Below, piece by piece: positions 26,901-35,591 of a DNA stretch of 64,000 nt. The stretch is from assembly GCF_025717045.1 (NCBI RefSeq), contig NZ_JAOVZN010000012.1, positions 62,314-126,313 on the forward strand. Reading direction: 5' to 3'. This DNA comes from Flavobacterium sp. SH_e (GTDB lineage: Bacteria; Bacteroidota; Bacteroidia; Flavobacteriales; Flavobacteriaceae). The notes beneath the pieces are model-generated. The model worked only from the letters and a program-made list of their open reading frames with translations. It did no database searches and was not told where the DNA came from. The position numbers were made by a program, and so were the translations under genes. Positions within the stretch are counted from its first letter, which is position 1. Every line of letters starts with the position of its first letter.

Positions 26901-29812
26901 ATCCTGTTCCAAAAGAAATATCTGTTGAAGATGCAGAAACCGATACAGAATCTATTTTTCCTGATACTGAAGAAATACTTGCGGATCATTTTAAACTGTA
27001 CTACAAAGACGGACTTCCGGAAGTTGAATATGGTGAAATTGAAATTATTGACAACGATACTGTCAATAACCTTACTGCAATTGTAAAAATAAGAGAGTAT
27101 AAAATTATCAGTAGTGGTCAGCAGGTTAAAATCGGATTAGATAATGCTAATAAAACAAGATTTGACGGAGGAATTTTAACTATTGGAGATCAAAATTATG
27201 TAATTCAAAATATCGAAGTTAAACTTAAAAAAGATGAAAATTTTAATGATGTTTTTGATTACGCTCTAGTTGAAGTACTGAAAAAAGAAGTAACAGATAA
27301 GCTTCATGCTGATGGGGATGCCACAATAGATTCTGAACAGATTCAAGATATTAATCTCCCTGAAAGTAGATTGTGTACACTAGTGCAAAATATGCAAACA
27401 GCATCTAACTGGCATCAGCCTCAAATTGATTTTACAGTTCAATATCCTGAAAGCTTAAATGCTATTCATCGTGAAGTTATAGATCACACGAATGAAAACG
27501 GAGAGAACCTGCAAGTCGAAAAAACAAGAGGGGTTTGGAATAAAGCTGTAATTGAAAGAGTTTTTGAAAATTCCTACGAAATGGATGAAAAAGGAGAATA
27601 CAAAGTAAATGAAGAAGGCGATCTGATTCCATTACCAAAAGGTCAGAAAAAACATTTAGGATTATATAAAATTATTTTCAGAAACTTTAGTTTACCTCAG
27701 CATTCGCAATTTAAATCAGAGAAAGAAAACTCTGTGGAATGGTCAAATGGTATTGTGAGATTGTTTACAAAAAGCGCTTTTAAAGAAGGAAATCCTGTCC
27801 CAGTAAAATCGAGAAAAGAGTTTAAAGTTTATAAAACAGAAAACATTGGCACCACCGGAAACTTAGTCTTGTACATTGACGATCCTGATTTTAAACTTGG
27901 TAATTACGTCACACAAACCATGGCTGAGAACTACGATGAAATTTTAGGAGCAAAAGATGGTTCTCTTGAAGAAAATGAGTCGCCAAGTTATCCTAACGAG
28001 TATGTTTCTCAATGTGTAAACTACTATCCAAGTTACAAGGTTTATTTGTATGCAGATCCTGTTTCGGGAATTACAAAAGAAAATATTCAGCCAAGAGAAA
28101 ATGAAAGTACACACTACTCTAGTTTCGGAATCAGCACACATTCAAAGCCAGCTATTTGTTACAAATCAAAAATTAGCATTCCTTGTCCAATGTATGCTGT
28201 CAAGGTCGAGAAAACTGAAAAACCTGAAGAGATTATTGGTGGCAGTTTGTATGCAACACGTCCAGATTTTTACAATCGTTCAACTTTCACTTTCACGACT
28301 AAATATAATGAAGAGCGAAAACCTTATGGACTATTGCATTACAGAGCTAATGACGAAGATTTGCTGAATGTTTTATACAAACCAACAACTGTAAGTACAA
28401 TTCGTGAAGAATTGAACAAACTTGGCGGAAATGACGAAATCGATTTTAGCAAACGATGGGTAGATTTTTTAGATTTTAACGGACTTGCTACAAGAGGTCA
28501 ATATGACGTTTTTCCAAAAAATGAATCTGAAGAAAATTATCAATTTCCGTTGCCTGACAATGATGAATTTATAGAACTAATTAATGACTTTATCAAATGG
28601 CATAATAGCACTTTAGATAAAAATGCAAAAAAAGCAGAAGTAATTACTTCAATAGGATCACTTAATCAGGTTTTAATTTCTAAAGATGAAGGAGTTCAGG
28701 AACCGATGCTAGCAGTTTATTTTATTGAACAAGCCATTTATAATGCTTTTGTTCCATTAACTGAAGTTCCTGTAATTTATGAGCATATCAAAGACAATGA
28801 CTATGTCCCTATTAATAAAAAACAGACCATTAAAGATAAAAACGGAAATGCTTTAAAGCCAACTGATGCTGATTTTGACATTGCACCAATGATGAAAGTT
28901 GTAAATGAAACAGAAAACAGAGTACAATTTACCGATTTTAATCTGGATGGAAATTCACAAAATATCTATTTCTATGCTGTTCGCGAAATGGACATTAAAA
29001 TGAATTTTGGAGATTTTAGTGATGTTTTAGGGCCAGTAAAATTAGTAGCTTCTACTCCACCCAAAGCTCCAGAAATTAAGAGAATTATGCCAATTCTAGA
29101 AAATCAGGTATTAGGAATTAAACCTGCTGTTCAGATTGAGTTAAATGCATATCAGCCAGAATATAAAATCAGAAAGATTAATATTTATCGTGCGGCAACA
29201 ATTCTCGAAGCTCAGTCAATAAGAACAATGAAATTGGCTAAAGAAATTGTTATTAATGAAGATACTCTATCTGCTGATTTTGAAAATGTATGGACTATTT
29301 ACGACGATTTTGAAGATTTAGAAGAAGTCCCTTTTGGCGATGGTCTTTTTTACAGAATTACAGTTTCCAAACAAATTGAATACGCAAAACCAGAATCAAC
29401 AACAGATAATTCAATTATAAATATTGATTATACTCCTTCACAGCCTTCAAAAATTACAGCAACAATTATTGTTGATAATATTTCGCCAGAATCTCCAATT
29501 TTAGAAACTTCTGGAACTGTCACGGGAACAAATGGAGAAACACTTACTTCTGTAATTTTCAACTGGGAGAAAACAGTTTATAATGGTAAATATCACTTAT
29601 ACAAAATGAACAGTCAAGCAAATTGGGAAAAAATTCATGAAATTTCAACAAATCTGCAAGATGTTGCATTACCGCTTCAATTGACGAAACTAAAAACGGC
29701 CCAATTAACTATCAAAAATGAAGACGGTGACAGAATCTACCATCATTTTAAAGTAATCTCAGAAAATTCATCAGGAATGTTAAGCAGCGACGAAAAAATC
29801 CTAACTCTTTAA
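23963..29812 (+). CDS. Giant von Willebrand A-domain protein (1949 aa)
   Basis: A 1949-aa protein. Residues ~15-200 are a von Willebrand A domain with an intact metal site: Asp23-x-Ser25-x-Ser27 (DESGS) and Thr123-Asp124-Gly125; such domains bind protein partners through a metal ion. Residues ~200-1700 are long, beta-rich and unassigned. The last ~120 residues look like a fibronectin type III domain (SVIFNWEKTVYNGKYHLYK). No signal peptide and no type IX sorting domain. It is coupled to the 2469-aa gene (14 nt) and ends in a terminator. I infer that the vWA domain contacts either the 2469-aa protein or a target receptor. Confidence 0.85.
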   Translation: MSSINLQESQLSGCATYVAIVVDESGSINGNEAQQIRDGLSLFINSQKQSNITLSLIGMSNSDTAVRPDNVIQKKISSNYQDFIDWIDLYGLGNESIQSDYWASGLNVAKNLSVTPDIVFVVTDGLQVNNSDYLKNLFTELNLTSKVFVYGVTSSFDTIEELTTPLTNFLERTPVLKNDQTSALDSDYIRVPDFSTLGIELNRLATNLSDLQIGCFSNVSIIDDNLVYPSLRKGLRVSTPCGTLVLRNKSRVPLTLSGGTKIHKEKNLNGLIFKLDNSVTISGKSEVEVPIRIEGKALALGHFSALVDLNSVFNPLGISINFNVGRESSIIDISSEKTNLQSAYLQIAAAGSRGIDSTKGIHLRWMLTGKLGENHLPKGELYDGQNSNSSFNKPDDFVKVYRAPYTKISQTVDLTQNPNVVDNKKALWIYKTVNPQRSVYVNFKDDKKYKLIKLGIDPLTNPVAFMQAYGNSLVEIETKTDLFFAAELDFSSSNVSKSVKLETLSVAENKITASKNVSSRKTYTSAQLDDKVRVVAENGRSIRFKANYCLLNSIQFEFYSDFITNANANGDWILKGKYGLETDDFKVFEQLEPKLNTVHGKWLKFNDGEYVNIKNYKAKWNRPTAEDDITDENIKDIVLKYIDLSKSDNPRAEKDIHFGDRIPINDPKDGEEQKYADNLTEISYLDILNIAANDYHVARMLGLGCLDLDDEVYNGEYVYLTEYTTFGSLEDGIEGKEMQHLSMSIPTSINTERMPLPVQLSKIVPGLNVDSNENPNNRITDPEGYSFDGKKRYVSLFMDDVMDYDTVNPNSKNDFFKSSSEYDGSTFTFPLYLGIDHKIASETTWKNPELSHDVEYKSVNQNLKESEFETVPINIPESGKSVLNAIQEQTGENTYIYQGYGINIFSRAASGRQISIKSDIKPANNLMPPSNMNALLVTEENPLLFTSQSEQELLGKITGTDKTLVRIMFDYYSAQELLSYPVPKEISVEDAETDTESIFPDTEEILADHFKLYYKDGLPEVEYGEIEIIDNDTVNNLTAIVKIREYKIISSGQQVKIGLDNANKTRFDGGILTIGDQNYVIQNIEVKLKKDENFNDVFDYALVEVLKKEVTDKLHADGDATIDSEQIQDINLPESRLCTLVQNMQTASNWHQPQIDFTVQYPESLNAIHREVIDHTNENGENLQVEKTRGVWNKAVIERVFENSYEMDEKGEYKVNEEGDLIPLPKGQKKHLGLYKIIFRNFSLPQHSQFKSEKENSVEWSNGIVRLFTKSAFKEGNPVPVKSRKEFKVYKTENIGTTGNLVLYIDDPDFKLGNYVTQTMAENYDEILGAKDGSLEENESPSYPNEYVSQCVNYYPSYKVYLYADPVSGITKENIQPRENESTHYSSFGISTHSKPAICYKSKISIPCPMYAVKVEKTEKPEEIIGGSLYATRPDFYNRSTFTFTTKYNEERKPYGLLHYRANDEDLLNVLYKPTTVSTIREELNKLGGNDEIDFSKRWVDFLDFNGLATRGQYDVFPKNESEENYQFPLPDNDEFIELINDFIKWHNSTLDKNAKKAEVITSIGSLNQVLISKDEGVQEPMLAVYFIEQAIYNAFVPLTEVPVIYEHIKDNDYVPINKKQTIKDKNGNALKPTDADFDIAPMMKVVNETENRVQFTDFNLDGNSQNIYFYAVREMDIKMNFGDFSDVLGPVKLVASTPPKAPEIKRIMPILENQVLGIKPAVQIELNAYQPEYKIRKINIYRAATILEAQSIRTMKLAKEIVINEDTLSADFENVWTIYDDFEDLEEVPFGDGLFYRITVSKQIEYAKPESTTDNSIINIDYTPSQPSKITATIIVDNISPESPILETSGTVTGTNGETLTSVIFNWEKTVYNGKYHLYKMNSQANWEKIHEISTNLQDVALPLQLTKLKTAQLTIKNEDGDRIYHHFKVISENSSGMLSSDEKILTL

Positions 29813-29818
29813 AATTAA

Positions 29819-29850
29819 TAAATACCAATGAATCAAATCATTGGTATTTA
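29819..29850 (+). terminator. Terminator-like hairpin after the vWA giant gene
   Basis: Perfect 13-bp stem TAAATACCAATGA (29819-29831) with 29838-29850 and a 6-nt loop, followed by a short T-rich stretch. It covers the alternative upstream ATG at 29841, which is therefore not a credible start for the next gene. Confidence 0.7.
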
Positions 29851-29900
29851 TTTCAGGTCTCATTAAAATATTTAAAAGCAAAGAAATAAAACTAAATAAA

Positions 29901-31055
29901 ATGGCAACAAGCAGAAATGATTTTCACAACAAATTCAACAATGGAGATATTCCGTCGCACCTTGATTTTGTCGAAATTTTTGACAATTTCGTTCATAAAG
30001 ACGATGATAAAGCCGACTTACAAATGGTCGAAACAGGAACAGATAATCAGCATTATATCACTCCAGCACTTCTAAAAGCTGCATTTCAAAATGCGGGAAT
30101 TATTGCCGGTAATTGTTACGTTCCTTACAAAGAATTTCAAGATAACTTTTCGGGATCATCTATTCAACTAGATCCTGCTCCTATTGCAGACAGCGCTAAA
30201 GTCTATAAAAACGGACAATTATTAAAAGAAATTGAAGATTACAATGTAAACTACGATAGTGGTGTACTTACTTTTTCGGCTCCAGTAATTGGTCGAAATA
30301 TTGAAATAAATTACTGGTCAAAAAATATTTCTGACTCTGAGGAGGCTGTCTCTAATCCTATTCTTGGAAGTTTGTCTATTCCTTTTAAAGAAAATTTTGA
30401 CGAACTAACTTTTAATAATGATAAAATCACTTTAACAGAAATACCTGTAAAAGATAGCATTAGAATCTATAAAAACGGCCAACTGCTTCGAGAAGGCGCA
30501 GGCAAAGATTATGCTGTTGATTACAACAATGGTATTATTACATTCTCTGCGGTAATAAGCAATCGTAATATCGAAGTTGATTATTGGTACAAAAGCACTG
30601 TTACTTTATCTGATTTGGAATTAAATTCCAAATATGTTGATTTAACAACAGCTCAGACCATTGGAGGAAATAAAACTTTTACAGAAACAGTTGAAGGTAA
30701 AAGCTTTATTAAAACTGGCGGAACTTCTAGTCAATTTTTAATGGCAGACGGTTCTGTATCAACTTCTCCAGGTTCTGATTATGATGCGGGGCATTCTGAT
30801 TTTCTTCCCAACAATAGCAGTGGCTTTCAGAGATTCAGCAACGGACTAATTATTCAATGGGCCTATTTAGGAAATAATGCTAACACTTACAGCTTTCCTT
30901 TGACATGGCCTACTGGTGCTTTTAGTGTAATAGTATCAACTCTAAGAACAAGTTCAGGAAGTCGAGGATACAATCATGTGGCTAATATTACAAAGAATAA
31001 TTACTATGCACTTATCGATGGAAATAACGGGTACATGTTTGCAATTGGATATTAA
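29901..31055 (+). CDS. Tail-fibre-like protein, second N-terminal type
   Basis: A 384-aa protein starting MATSRNDFHNKFNNGDIPSH, a typical start of Bacteroidota phage fibre proteins (an attachment domain). Residues ~80-150 and ~160-235 are a tandem duplication (VYKNGQLLKE...YNVNYDSGVLTF and IYKNGQLLREG...YAVDYNNGIITF). After a coiled ISGGNKTFTE-like neck, the C-terminal 90 residues form a compact tip domain (FQRFSNGLIIQWAYLG) common at fibre ends. The in-frame start at 29841 lies in a terminator hairpin, so 29901 is preferred. A tail-fibre assembly protein follows after 23 nt. Confidence 0.78.
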   Translation: MATSRNDFHNKFNNGDIPSHLDFVEIFDNFVHKDDDKADLQMVETGTDNQHYITPALLKAAFQNAGIIAGNCYVPYKEFQDNFSGSSIQLDPAPIADSAKVYKNGQLLKEIEDYNVNYDSGVLTFSAPVIGRNIEINYWSKNISDSEEAVSNPILGSLSIPFKENFDELTFNNDKITLTEIPVKDSIRIYKNGQLLREGAGKDYAVDYNNGIITFSAVISNRNIEVDYWYKSTVTLSDLELNSKYVDLTTAQTIGGNKTFTETVEGKSFIKTGGTSSQFLMADGSVSTSPGSDYDAGHSDFLPNNSSGFQRFSNGLIIQWAYLGNNANTYSFPLTWPTGAFSVIVSTLRTSSGSRGYNHVANITKNNYYALIDGNNGYMFAIGY

Positions 31056-31078
31056 TTATAAACTAAAAAACAAAAATT

Positions 31079-31447
31079 ATGTATAAAGCAACTTATAACG
31101 AAAATGGAGAATACACAGGTTTTTATGTCGAAAGAATTCATGAAAATATTCCTCAACCTAATATTGAATTAACCGAAGAAGAGTGGCAGCAAGCATTATC
31201 TAAAAATTATAAAGTAATTGAAGGCAAGCATACATTTTCTCCTTTTGTTCAAAATAAAGAAGAGCTTTTAGCAAACTTAAGAATCACTAGAAATGCGCTT
31301 TTAATGAATAGCGATTGGACACAAGTCGAAGATTCACCACTTTCTGAAGAGAAAAAAGAAGCTTGGAAAAACTACAGACAAGAACTTAGAGATTTAACTG
31401 ATTTAGAAGATACAGCAACAATCGTTTGGCCAGTAAGTCCTATGTAA
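31079..31447 (+). CDS. Tail fibre assembly chaperone-like protein
   Basis: A 122-aa protein. The C-terminal part (RITRNALLMNSDWTQVEDSP, then LSEEKKEAWKNYRQELRDLT and ATIVWPVSPM) is the signature of phage tail-fibre assembly proteins (DUF4376/Phage_tail_APC group). These proteins help fold or attach the fibre encoded next door. It lies directly after the fibre gene, the usual order. It is one of few unmistakable phage tail genes in the locus and supports the view that the neighbouring large proteins are fibre-like. No membrane segment or signal. Confidence 0.8.
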   Translation: MYKATYNENGEYTGFYVERIHENIPQPNIELTEEEWQQALSKNYKVIEGKHTFSPFVQNKEELLANLRITRNALLMNSDWTQVEDSPLSEEKKEAWKNYRQELRDLTDLEDTATIVWPVSPM

Positions 31448-31511
31448 CGAATACTCGTTTATGAATTTTAAATGAGTATACAATCAAATAATTATTCTTT
31501 ATTAAATAAAT

Positions 31512-32372
31512 ATGGAAGAAAATATAACATATAAGCCTTTTGCTTATATAGATCAATATAGCCCAGCAGAAAGAACAACGGTTTATTATAATACTGAAAA
31601 GACTTTAGCAGTAAAAAAGAATGATTGCTCCTATGGAACAGCTGGAAACCTGGTTACTTTAACTGCTCCGGCAAACAAATTCGTATCAACAGAAAGTGTC
31701 GCCGAAGCAGATGAACAAGCGCAAGCTTGGCTAACTGCAAATGCACAAGCTTATGCCAACAATACTGGGATTTGCAGTATTAGAACTACTGCATGGCGAG
31801 GAGAAAACCCATCTTGTGTATTAGAACCATCAACTACTCTACTCCCTTTTGATTATATGATAATTAAATACAAATGGGCATTAGGTGCGGGTGTCGACTT
31901 AGATACTTTTACAGGTCTTATAAATACTGGTATCGGTACTTTAGACAATAAATGGGTCGGATTTGGACTTGGCAGTGAAGTTCCCGCAAGTGCTTTGGCT
32001 CAAAATTCTTATGCAATGTGGGGTGGGGATGAAACGGATAAAACTGGTGTTGAAACCTGTCTTATAAATTTCAAAAAAATAAAAGAGGATTACTCTACTT
32101 TAAATCATATCCAAGTAAGAATGGCTGGGGTCTGGTGGGATTCAAAAAACACTGGAAATATCGATGTAGAAATCACAACCTACCTTGGTGGAACTATGGA
32201 GAAAGTAGGCAAAGACATTGTAAATAACAATGGACAGCAAGTTCAACAGCTGAATTTTTCAAAAAATGTCTCAATACAAGGAAAGCGTTTAACTATAGAC
32301 CAAGTAACCAACATTGGGTACATTAATTATTCTAACAACCTCTCAACTGCAAATGTTGTAATTAATTATTAA
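31512..32372 (+). CDS. DUF5977-domain adhesin-like protein (286 aa)
   Basis: Residues ~22-90 match the DUF5977 pattern (VYYNTEKTLAVKKNDCSYGT, then AQAWLTANAQAYANNTGICS) with two conserved cysteines; this domain recurs in large surface proteins of Bacteroidota. Residues ~95-286 are a beta-rich domain with many aromatic residues (KWVGFGLGSEVPAS, MAGVWWDSKNTGN), possibly a binding head. No signal peptide, unlike most DUF5977 proteins, so it is probably part of the phage-type export route of the locus. The next gene (4 nt away) has the same first domain. Function beyond surface binding is not known. Confidence 0.65.
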   Translation: MEENITYKPFAYIDQYSPAERTTVYYNTEKTLAVKKNDCSYGTAGNLVTLTAPANKFVSTESVAEADEQAQAWLTANAQAYANNTGICSIRTTAWRGENPSCVLEPSTTLLPFDYMIIKYKWALGAGVDLDTFTGLINTGIGTLDNKWVGFGLGSEVPASALAQNSYAMWGGDETDKTGVETCLINFKKIKEDYSTLNHIQVRMAGVWWDSKNTGNIDVEITTYLGGTMEKVGKDIVNNNGQQVQQLNFSKNVSIQGKRLTIDQVTNIGYINYSNNLSTANVVINY

Positions 32373-32376
32373 AAAT

Positions 32377-33012
32377 ATGGGAAATACAGGATACAAGTCT
32401 TTTGAAACGCTCGAAAGATACTATACAGATGACAGCACTTCAACAGGAGAAACTAAACCCAATATAGTTACGGATCCAGATTATATTGCTCCTTTTAAAG
32501 ATGAAGTCGAATGTCCACCAAGTGCTCGTTTTTATAATACCATACAAACCAAAACTGTAACTAGAAATAATTGTGGTGCCGGATATATGGGAAGCGATGC
32601 CACACTTACAGCCTATCCAAATCAATTTGTTTCAAATGAAAGTATATTAGACGCAAATAATCAAGCAATTGCTTGGCTACAGAGTAACGCTCAAATATAT
32701 GCTAATAATGCGGGAGTATGTACAATTACCCCTATTACAAATCCGACCGTACCGACATTACAGCATGCCTATTATGGAGGCGAGAATATGATACTTGAAT
32801 GGCCAAATTATATTGATTCAGGAGTTATAACTTATGAATTATATCGTAGTATAAATAATGGTACTCCTATGCTTTTACAAACATCAACAGACACCTTTTA
32901 TCATGATAAATTATCAAATGGTGTGACATATTCATATCAAATTAGAATTAATTCTAATGGATACATTTCTCCTTACAGCAATACTGTAACAGTAACAGGT
33001 AGATCTTCATAA
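32377..33012 (+). CDS. DUF5977 plus fibronectin type III protein (211 aa)
   Basis: Residues ~48-115 repeat the DUF5977 pattern of the previous gene (TKTVTRNNCGAGYMGSDATL, AIAWLQSNAQIYANNAGVCT). Residues ~120-211 are a fibronectin type III domain (MILEWPNYIDSGVITYELYR, YSYQIRINSNGY). The spacing of 4 nt shows it is coupled with the 286-aa gene. The two proteins share the first domain but differ in the second, a pattern of modular exchange of heads. No signal peptide. Adhesive function is inferred. Confidence 0.65.
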   Translation: MGNTGYKSFETLERYYTDDSTSTGETKPNIVTDPDYIAPFKDEVECPPSARFYNTIQTKTVTRNNCGAGYMGSDATLTAYPNQFVSNESILDANNQAIAWLQSNAQIYANNAGVCTITPITNPTVPTLQHAYYGGENMILEWPNYIDSGVITYELYRSINNGTPMLLQTSTDTFYHDKLSNGVTYSYQIRINSNGYISPYSNTVTVTGRSS

Positions 33013-33096
33013 AAAATATAATTCATAATATTTTTGGGGTTTCTATACCCCAAAAGATTATTTTTTTTCAAAAAACTACTTAAAAAATACCACAAA

Positions 33097-34956
33097 ATGA
33101 GCGCAAACCACAATAGAATAAAAGTCGCTGATTTAGAAACAAATCAGCAAGATAAAATTTTAGGAACAAACTCCAGCGGCGAGCTGGAGTTTCGTGATAT
33201 TAATTCGATCAAAGCCGATAGTTATAATGGCTTAGATTATACAGAAGAAGGAAAAGCTTTGGATGCTAGGCAGGGAAAAGTTTTAAAAGATTTAATTGAT
33301 GATATAAACGAATTACTAGTCTCCGACAATCCTGATTTAAATAGCCTTCAGAAATTAGCTGATGCAATTGAAACGGTCCATAATTCTTTCGGTACAATTC
33401 TAGTAAATGATTTAATTACTGGTGGTTCAACAAAAGCTTTAACAGCTGAGCAGGGCAAAATTTTACAAAATAACAAGGTAAGTTACGTTTTGGAAATAAA
33501 TATTGTAGGAGGGATAACGTATACATATACTATTGATGACTATAAAAAACATACTGTTTTTAGTTCTGCAAATCCCGTAACAGTTACTATACCAACTAAT
33601 TTAAACGTAGCCATACCAATTGGAACTGAGATAAAATATACACAAAAGGGTGCAGGAATTGTAACAATCGGTGGCTCAGGTGTTACAATTAATTCTAATG
33701 TTTCTTTAAGTTCGGTAAAAGGAGAAACAAGAATTTTAAGAAAAATAGATACAGACGAGTGGGTTTTGATCGGTAATATTGCTCTATCTGGTGCTAAAGT
33801 TCCTTATACCGTTTTTATCGATACTGTTAATGGTAATGATTCTAATGGAATTGTCACTGATTCTTCAAAACCTTTCAAAACAGCTGCCGCTGCTTATGCT
33901 GCTTTACCAGCAAATGATGGTATAATGTGGACCTTATATTATTTAGATTCATCAACATCTAGACAATTACCAGCAACACCATTACGTCCAATAAAGATAA
34001 TGACACCTCATCCGGGAATATTCTTGTTCAATGAAATAAACGGTGAACTTTCAGGAGGAAATATATTTGAAGTCGATGCTCCCTTGTCAACTATGACAAT
34101 AAAACTAACTACAGGCACCTGCTCAATGCGCCCAACTGTCTTTTTAAGGTTAAAATTATTTAATCTAAATGTTTATGCGATGCATACAGGTTTTGCTGGA
34201 TTCTTTGGAAATGGTTCGTACAGTACAGAAAACATGAGAATTGAAGTCGTTAATTTCTATTGTGAAAACACAACTTCAGGGCTTAGACTGTTTGGCGGAC
34301 AAGGTGATGTTATAGTAAGAAAATTTACTAGTAAGGCAAATGGGATGCGTTTAAAAAATGATAATACAACTGGTGTTCGTTTTTCATTTTACGAAGTTTA
34401 TGCAGATACTTATGCATTAAAATTGGAAGCTCAAGACACAACACACTACTACAAAATAATGAAATATAGTGGTAATGCAGATATAACAGATGGCATGAGC
34501 TCAATGTTAGATGTTACAGGGGTTTCTTTCACTTGTCCATCGTTTACTTATCTAAGGAATCAAATAACTGGAAGAATGATAAACTTGAACTATGCTATCA
34601 ATTTACCATCTTCTATTCCAAACTCAATATCTATTGACAATTTTATTGGTAGAATCAATAGTTTTACTACTCCACAGCCTATTATTAATATAAGAAACTC
34701 AACACTATATCTTTCAGGATTATTTGCTAATGGATGGCTTTCATGGTCACAAGGAAATACACTTATGACTATAATTGACTCATATATAATTCAAGATACA
34801 CCGACAAACCTGTTTACATTTCAAAATTCATCCTCAGGATTTATGACTTTAAATAAAATTGGCTTCTTTAAAACAAATGCAACCAATTTAGTAAATCCTG
34901 CGACCGCTTCAGGTACAGGAGTTACAATAGTAGACTTAACACCTAATTCTCATTAG
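33097..34956 (+). CDS. Tail-spike-like protein with beta-helix
   Basis: A 619-aa protein. I prefer ATG 33097 (MSANHNRIKVADLETNQQDK) to the in-frame 33034 because it matches the starts of the three related fibre genes and lies after the same leader (AAAAAATACCACAAA). Shared adapter at residues 1-35; LDARQGKVLKDLID module at ~57-70; coil segment ~75-130. From about residue 250 a right-handed beta-helix begins with FIDTVNGNDSNG...KPFKTAAAAY, the usual entry into phage tail-spike helices. Spikes with this fold often bind or cut polysaccharide, but no catalytic pair can be read. Confidence 0.72.
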   Translation: MSANHNRIKVADLETNQQDKILGTNSSGELEFRDINSIKADSYNGLDYTEEGKALDARQGKVLKDLIDDINELLVSDNPDLNSLQKLADAIETVHNSFGTILVNDLITGGSTKALTAEQGKILQNNKVSYVLEINIVGGITYTYTIDDYKKHTVFSSANPVTVTIPTNLNVAIPIGTEIKYTQKGAGIVTIGGSGVTINSNVSLSSVKGETRILRKIDTDEWVLIGNIALSGAKVPYTVFIDTVNGNDSNGIVTDSSKPFKTAAAAYAALPANDGIMWTLYYLDSSTSRQLPATPLRPIKIMTPHPGIFLFNEINGELSGGNIFEVDAPLSTMTIKLTTGTCSMRPTVFLRLKLFNLNVYAMHTGFAGFFGNGSYSTENMRIEVVNFYCENTTSGLRLFGGQGDVIVRKFTSKANGMRLKNDNTTGVRFSFYEVYADTYALKLEAQDTTHYYKIMKYSGNADITDGMSSMLDVTGVSFTCPSFTYLRNQITGRMINLNYAINLPSSIPNSISIDNFIGRINSFTTPQPIINIRNSTLYLSGLFANGWLSWSQGNTLMTIIDSYIIQDTPTNLFTFQNSSSGFMTLNKIGFFKTNATNLVNPATASGTGVTIVDLTPNSH

Positions 34957-34992
34957 ATACAAAATTACATAACGAACTTACAATAGTAGTGC

Positions 34993-35025
34993 TAATTATT
35001 GAAAATATTTGTTTTTCAATAATTA
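34993..35025. terminator. Hairpin after the tail-spike gene
   Basis: 13-bp stem TAATTATTGAAAA (34993-35005) with 35013-35025; the loop is TATTTGT. AT-rich, no long T run; a weak terminator or transcript-end stabiliser. Confidence 0.45.
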
Positions 35026-35127
35026 TGTTTAATATAATGTTATTTATTTAATGCCTGAATCTACAACTCTTTTAATCTATTAATAAATGAAAGAAAATAG
35101 AAAAATTTAATAAAAAATACTCCTAAA

Positions 35128-35589
35128 ATGAGCACAAATCACAATAGAATAAAAGTGGCTGATTTAGAAACAAATCAGCAAAATAAAATTTTAATTACCA
35201 ATGAAAATGGTGAATTAACTTTTAATGATATTCCAGAGAAAACTTTTAAAACAATAAATGGTGAATCAATTCTTGGAAATGGAAATATTGATCTGTCTAA
35301 CAAACAAGATATTTCAAATCAATTAGAAGTTAATGCAAGCCAAACCATCTCTTCTAACTGGCATGGAAAAACAGTTCTTTTTACAGCAAACTGTACTATT
35401 ACAGTTCCAGCCACATTAATTGATAGTTTTATTTTTAACGGAATTACTTTAGCTGGAGTTACTGTCAATTGGGTAATTACAGCTCCTCACAGCTGGTTAT
35501 TTGGAACTCCTTCTGCAACAGGCGAAAAACAAATTTTCACTTTTACAAAAAGAGGAACTACAAATAGTATTTTATTATTAGGCGTATAA
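35128..35589 (+). CDS. Short adapter protein, cassette copy 1
   Basis: A 153-aa protein. The first ~62 residues (MSTNHNRIKVADLETNQQNK..., ending GNGNIDLSNKQD) are nearly identical, also at DNA level, to the gene at 38109. The last ~90 residues differ and form a small beta-rich domain (ISSNWHGKTVLFTANCTITV ... KRGTTNSILLLGV). It is followed after 2 nt by the 802-aa BspA-type adhesin. I infer an adapter that joins the adhesin to a common base or trimer. Its homologue pairs with a different adhesin, which suggests a module. Confidence 0.7.
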   Translation: MSTNHNRIKVADLETNQQNKILITNENGELTFNDIPEKTFKTINGESILGNGNIDLSNKQDISNQLEVNASQTISSNWHGKTVLFTANCTITVPATLIDSFIFNGITLAGVTVNWVITAPHSWLFGTPSATGEKQIFTFTKRGTTNSILLLGV

Positions 35590-35591
35590 TT

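Noticed and set aside
28050..28367. 105-aa ORF in another frame of the vWA giant gene
   Set aside because: Fully inside a long, coherent coding frame; composition is atypical for a real protein.
29841..29900. Upstream start for the fibre gene (29841)
   Set aside because: It lies inside a terminator hairpin, and the sequence from 29901 matches the usual start of such fibres.
33034..33096. Upstream start for the tail-spike gene (33034)
   Set aside because: The three related genes all begin at the MS(T/A)NHNRI position, equal to 33097 here, after the same leader.
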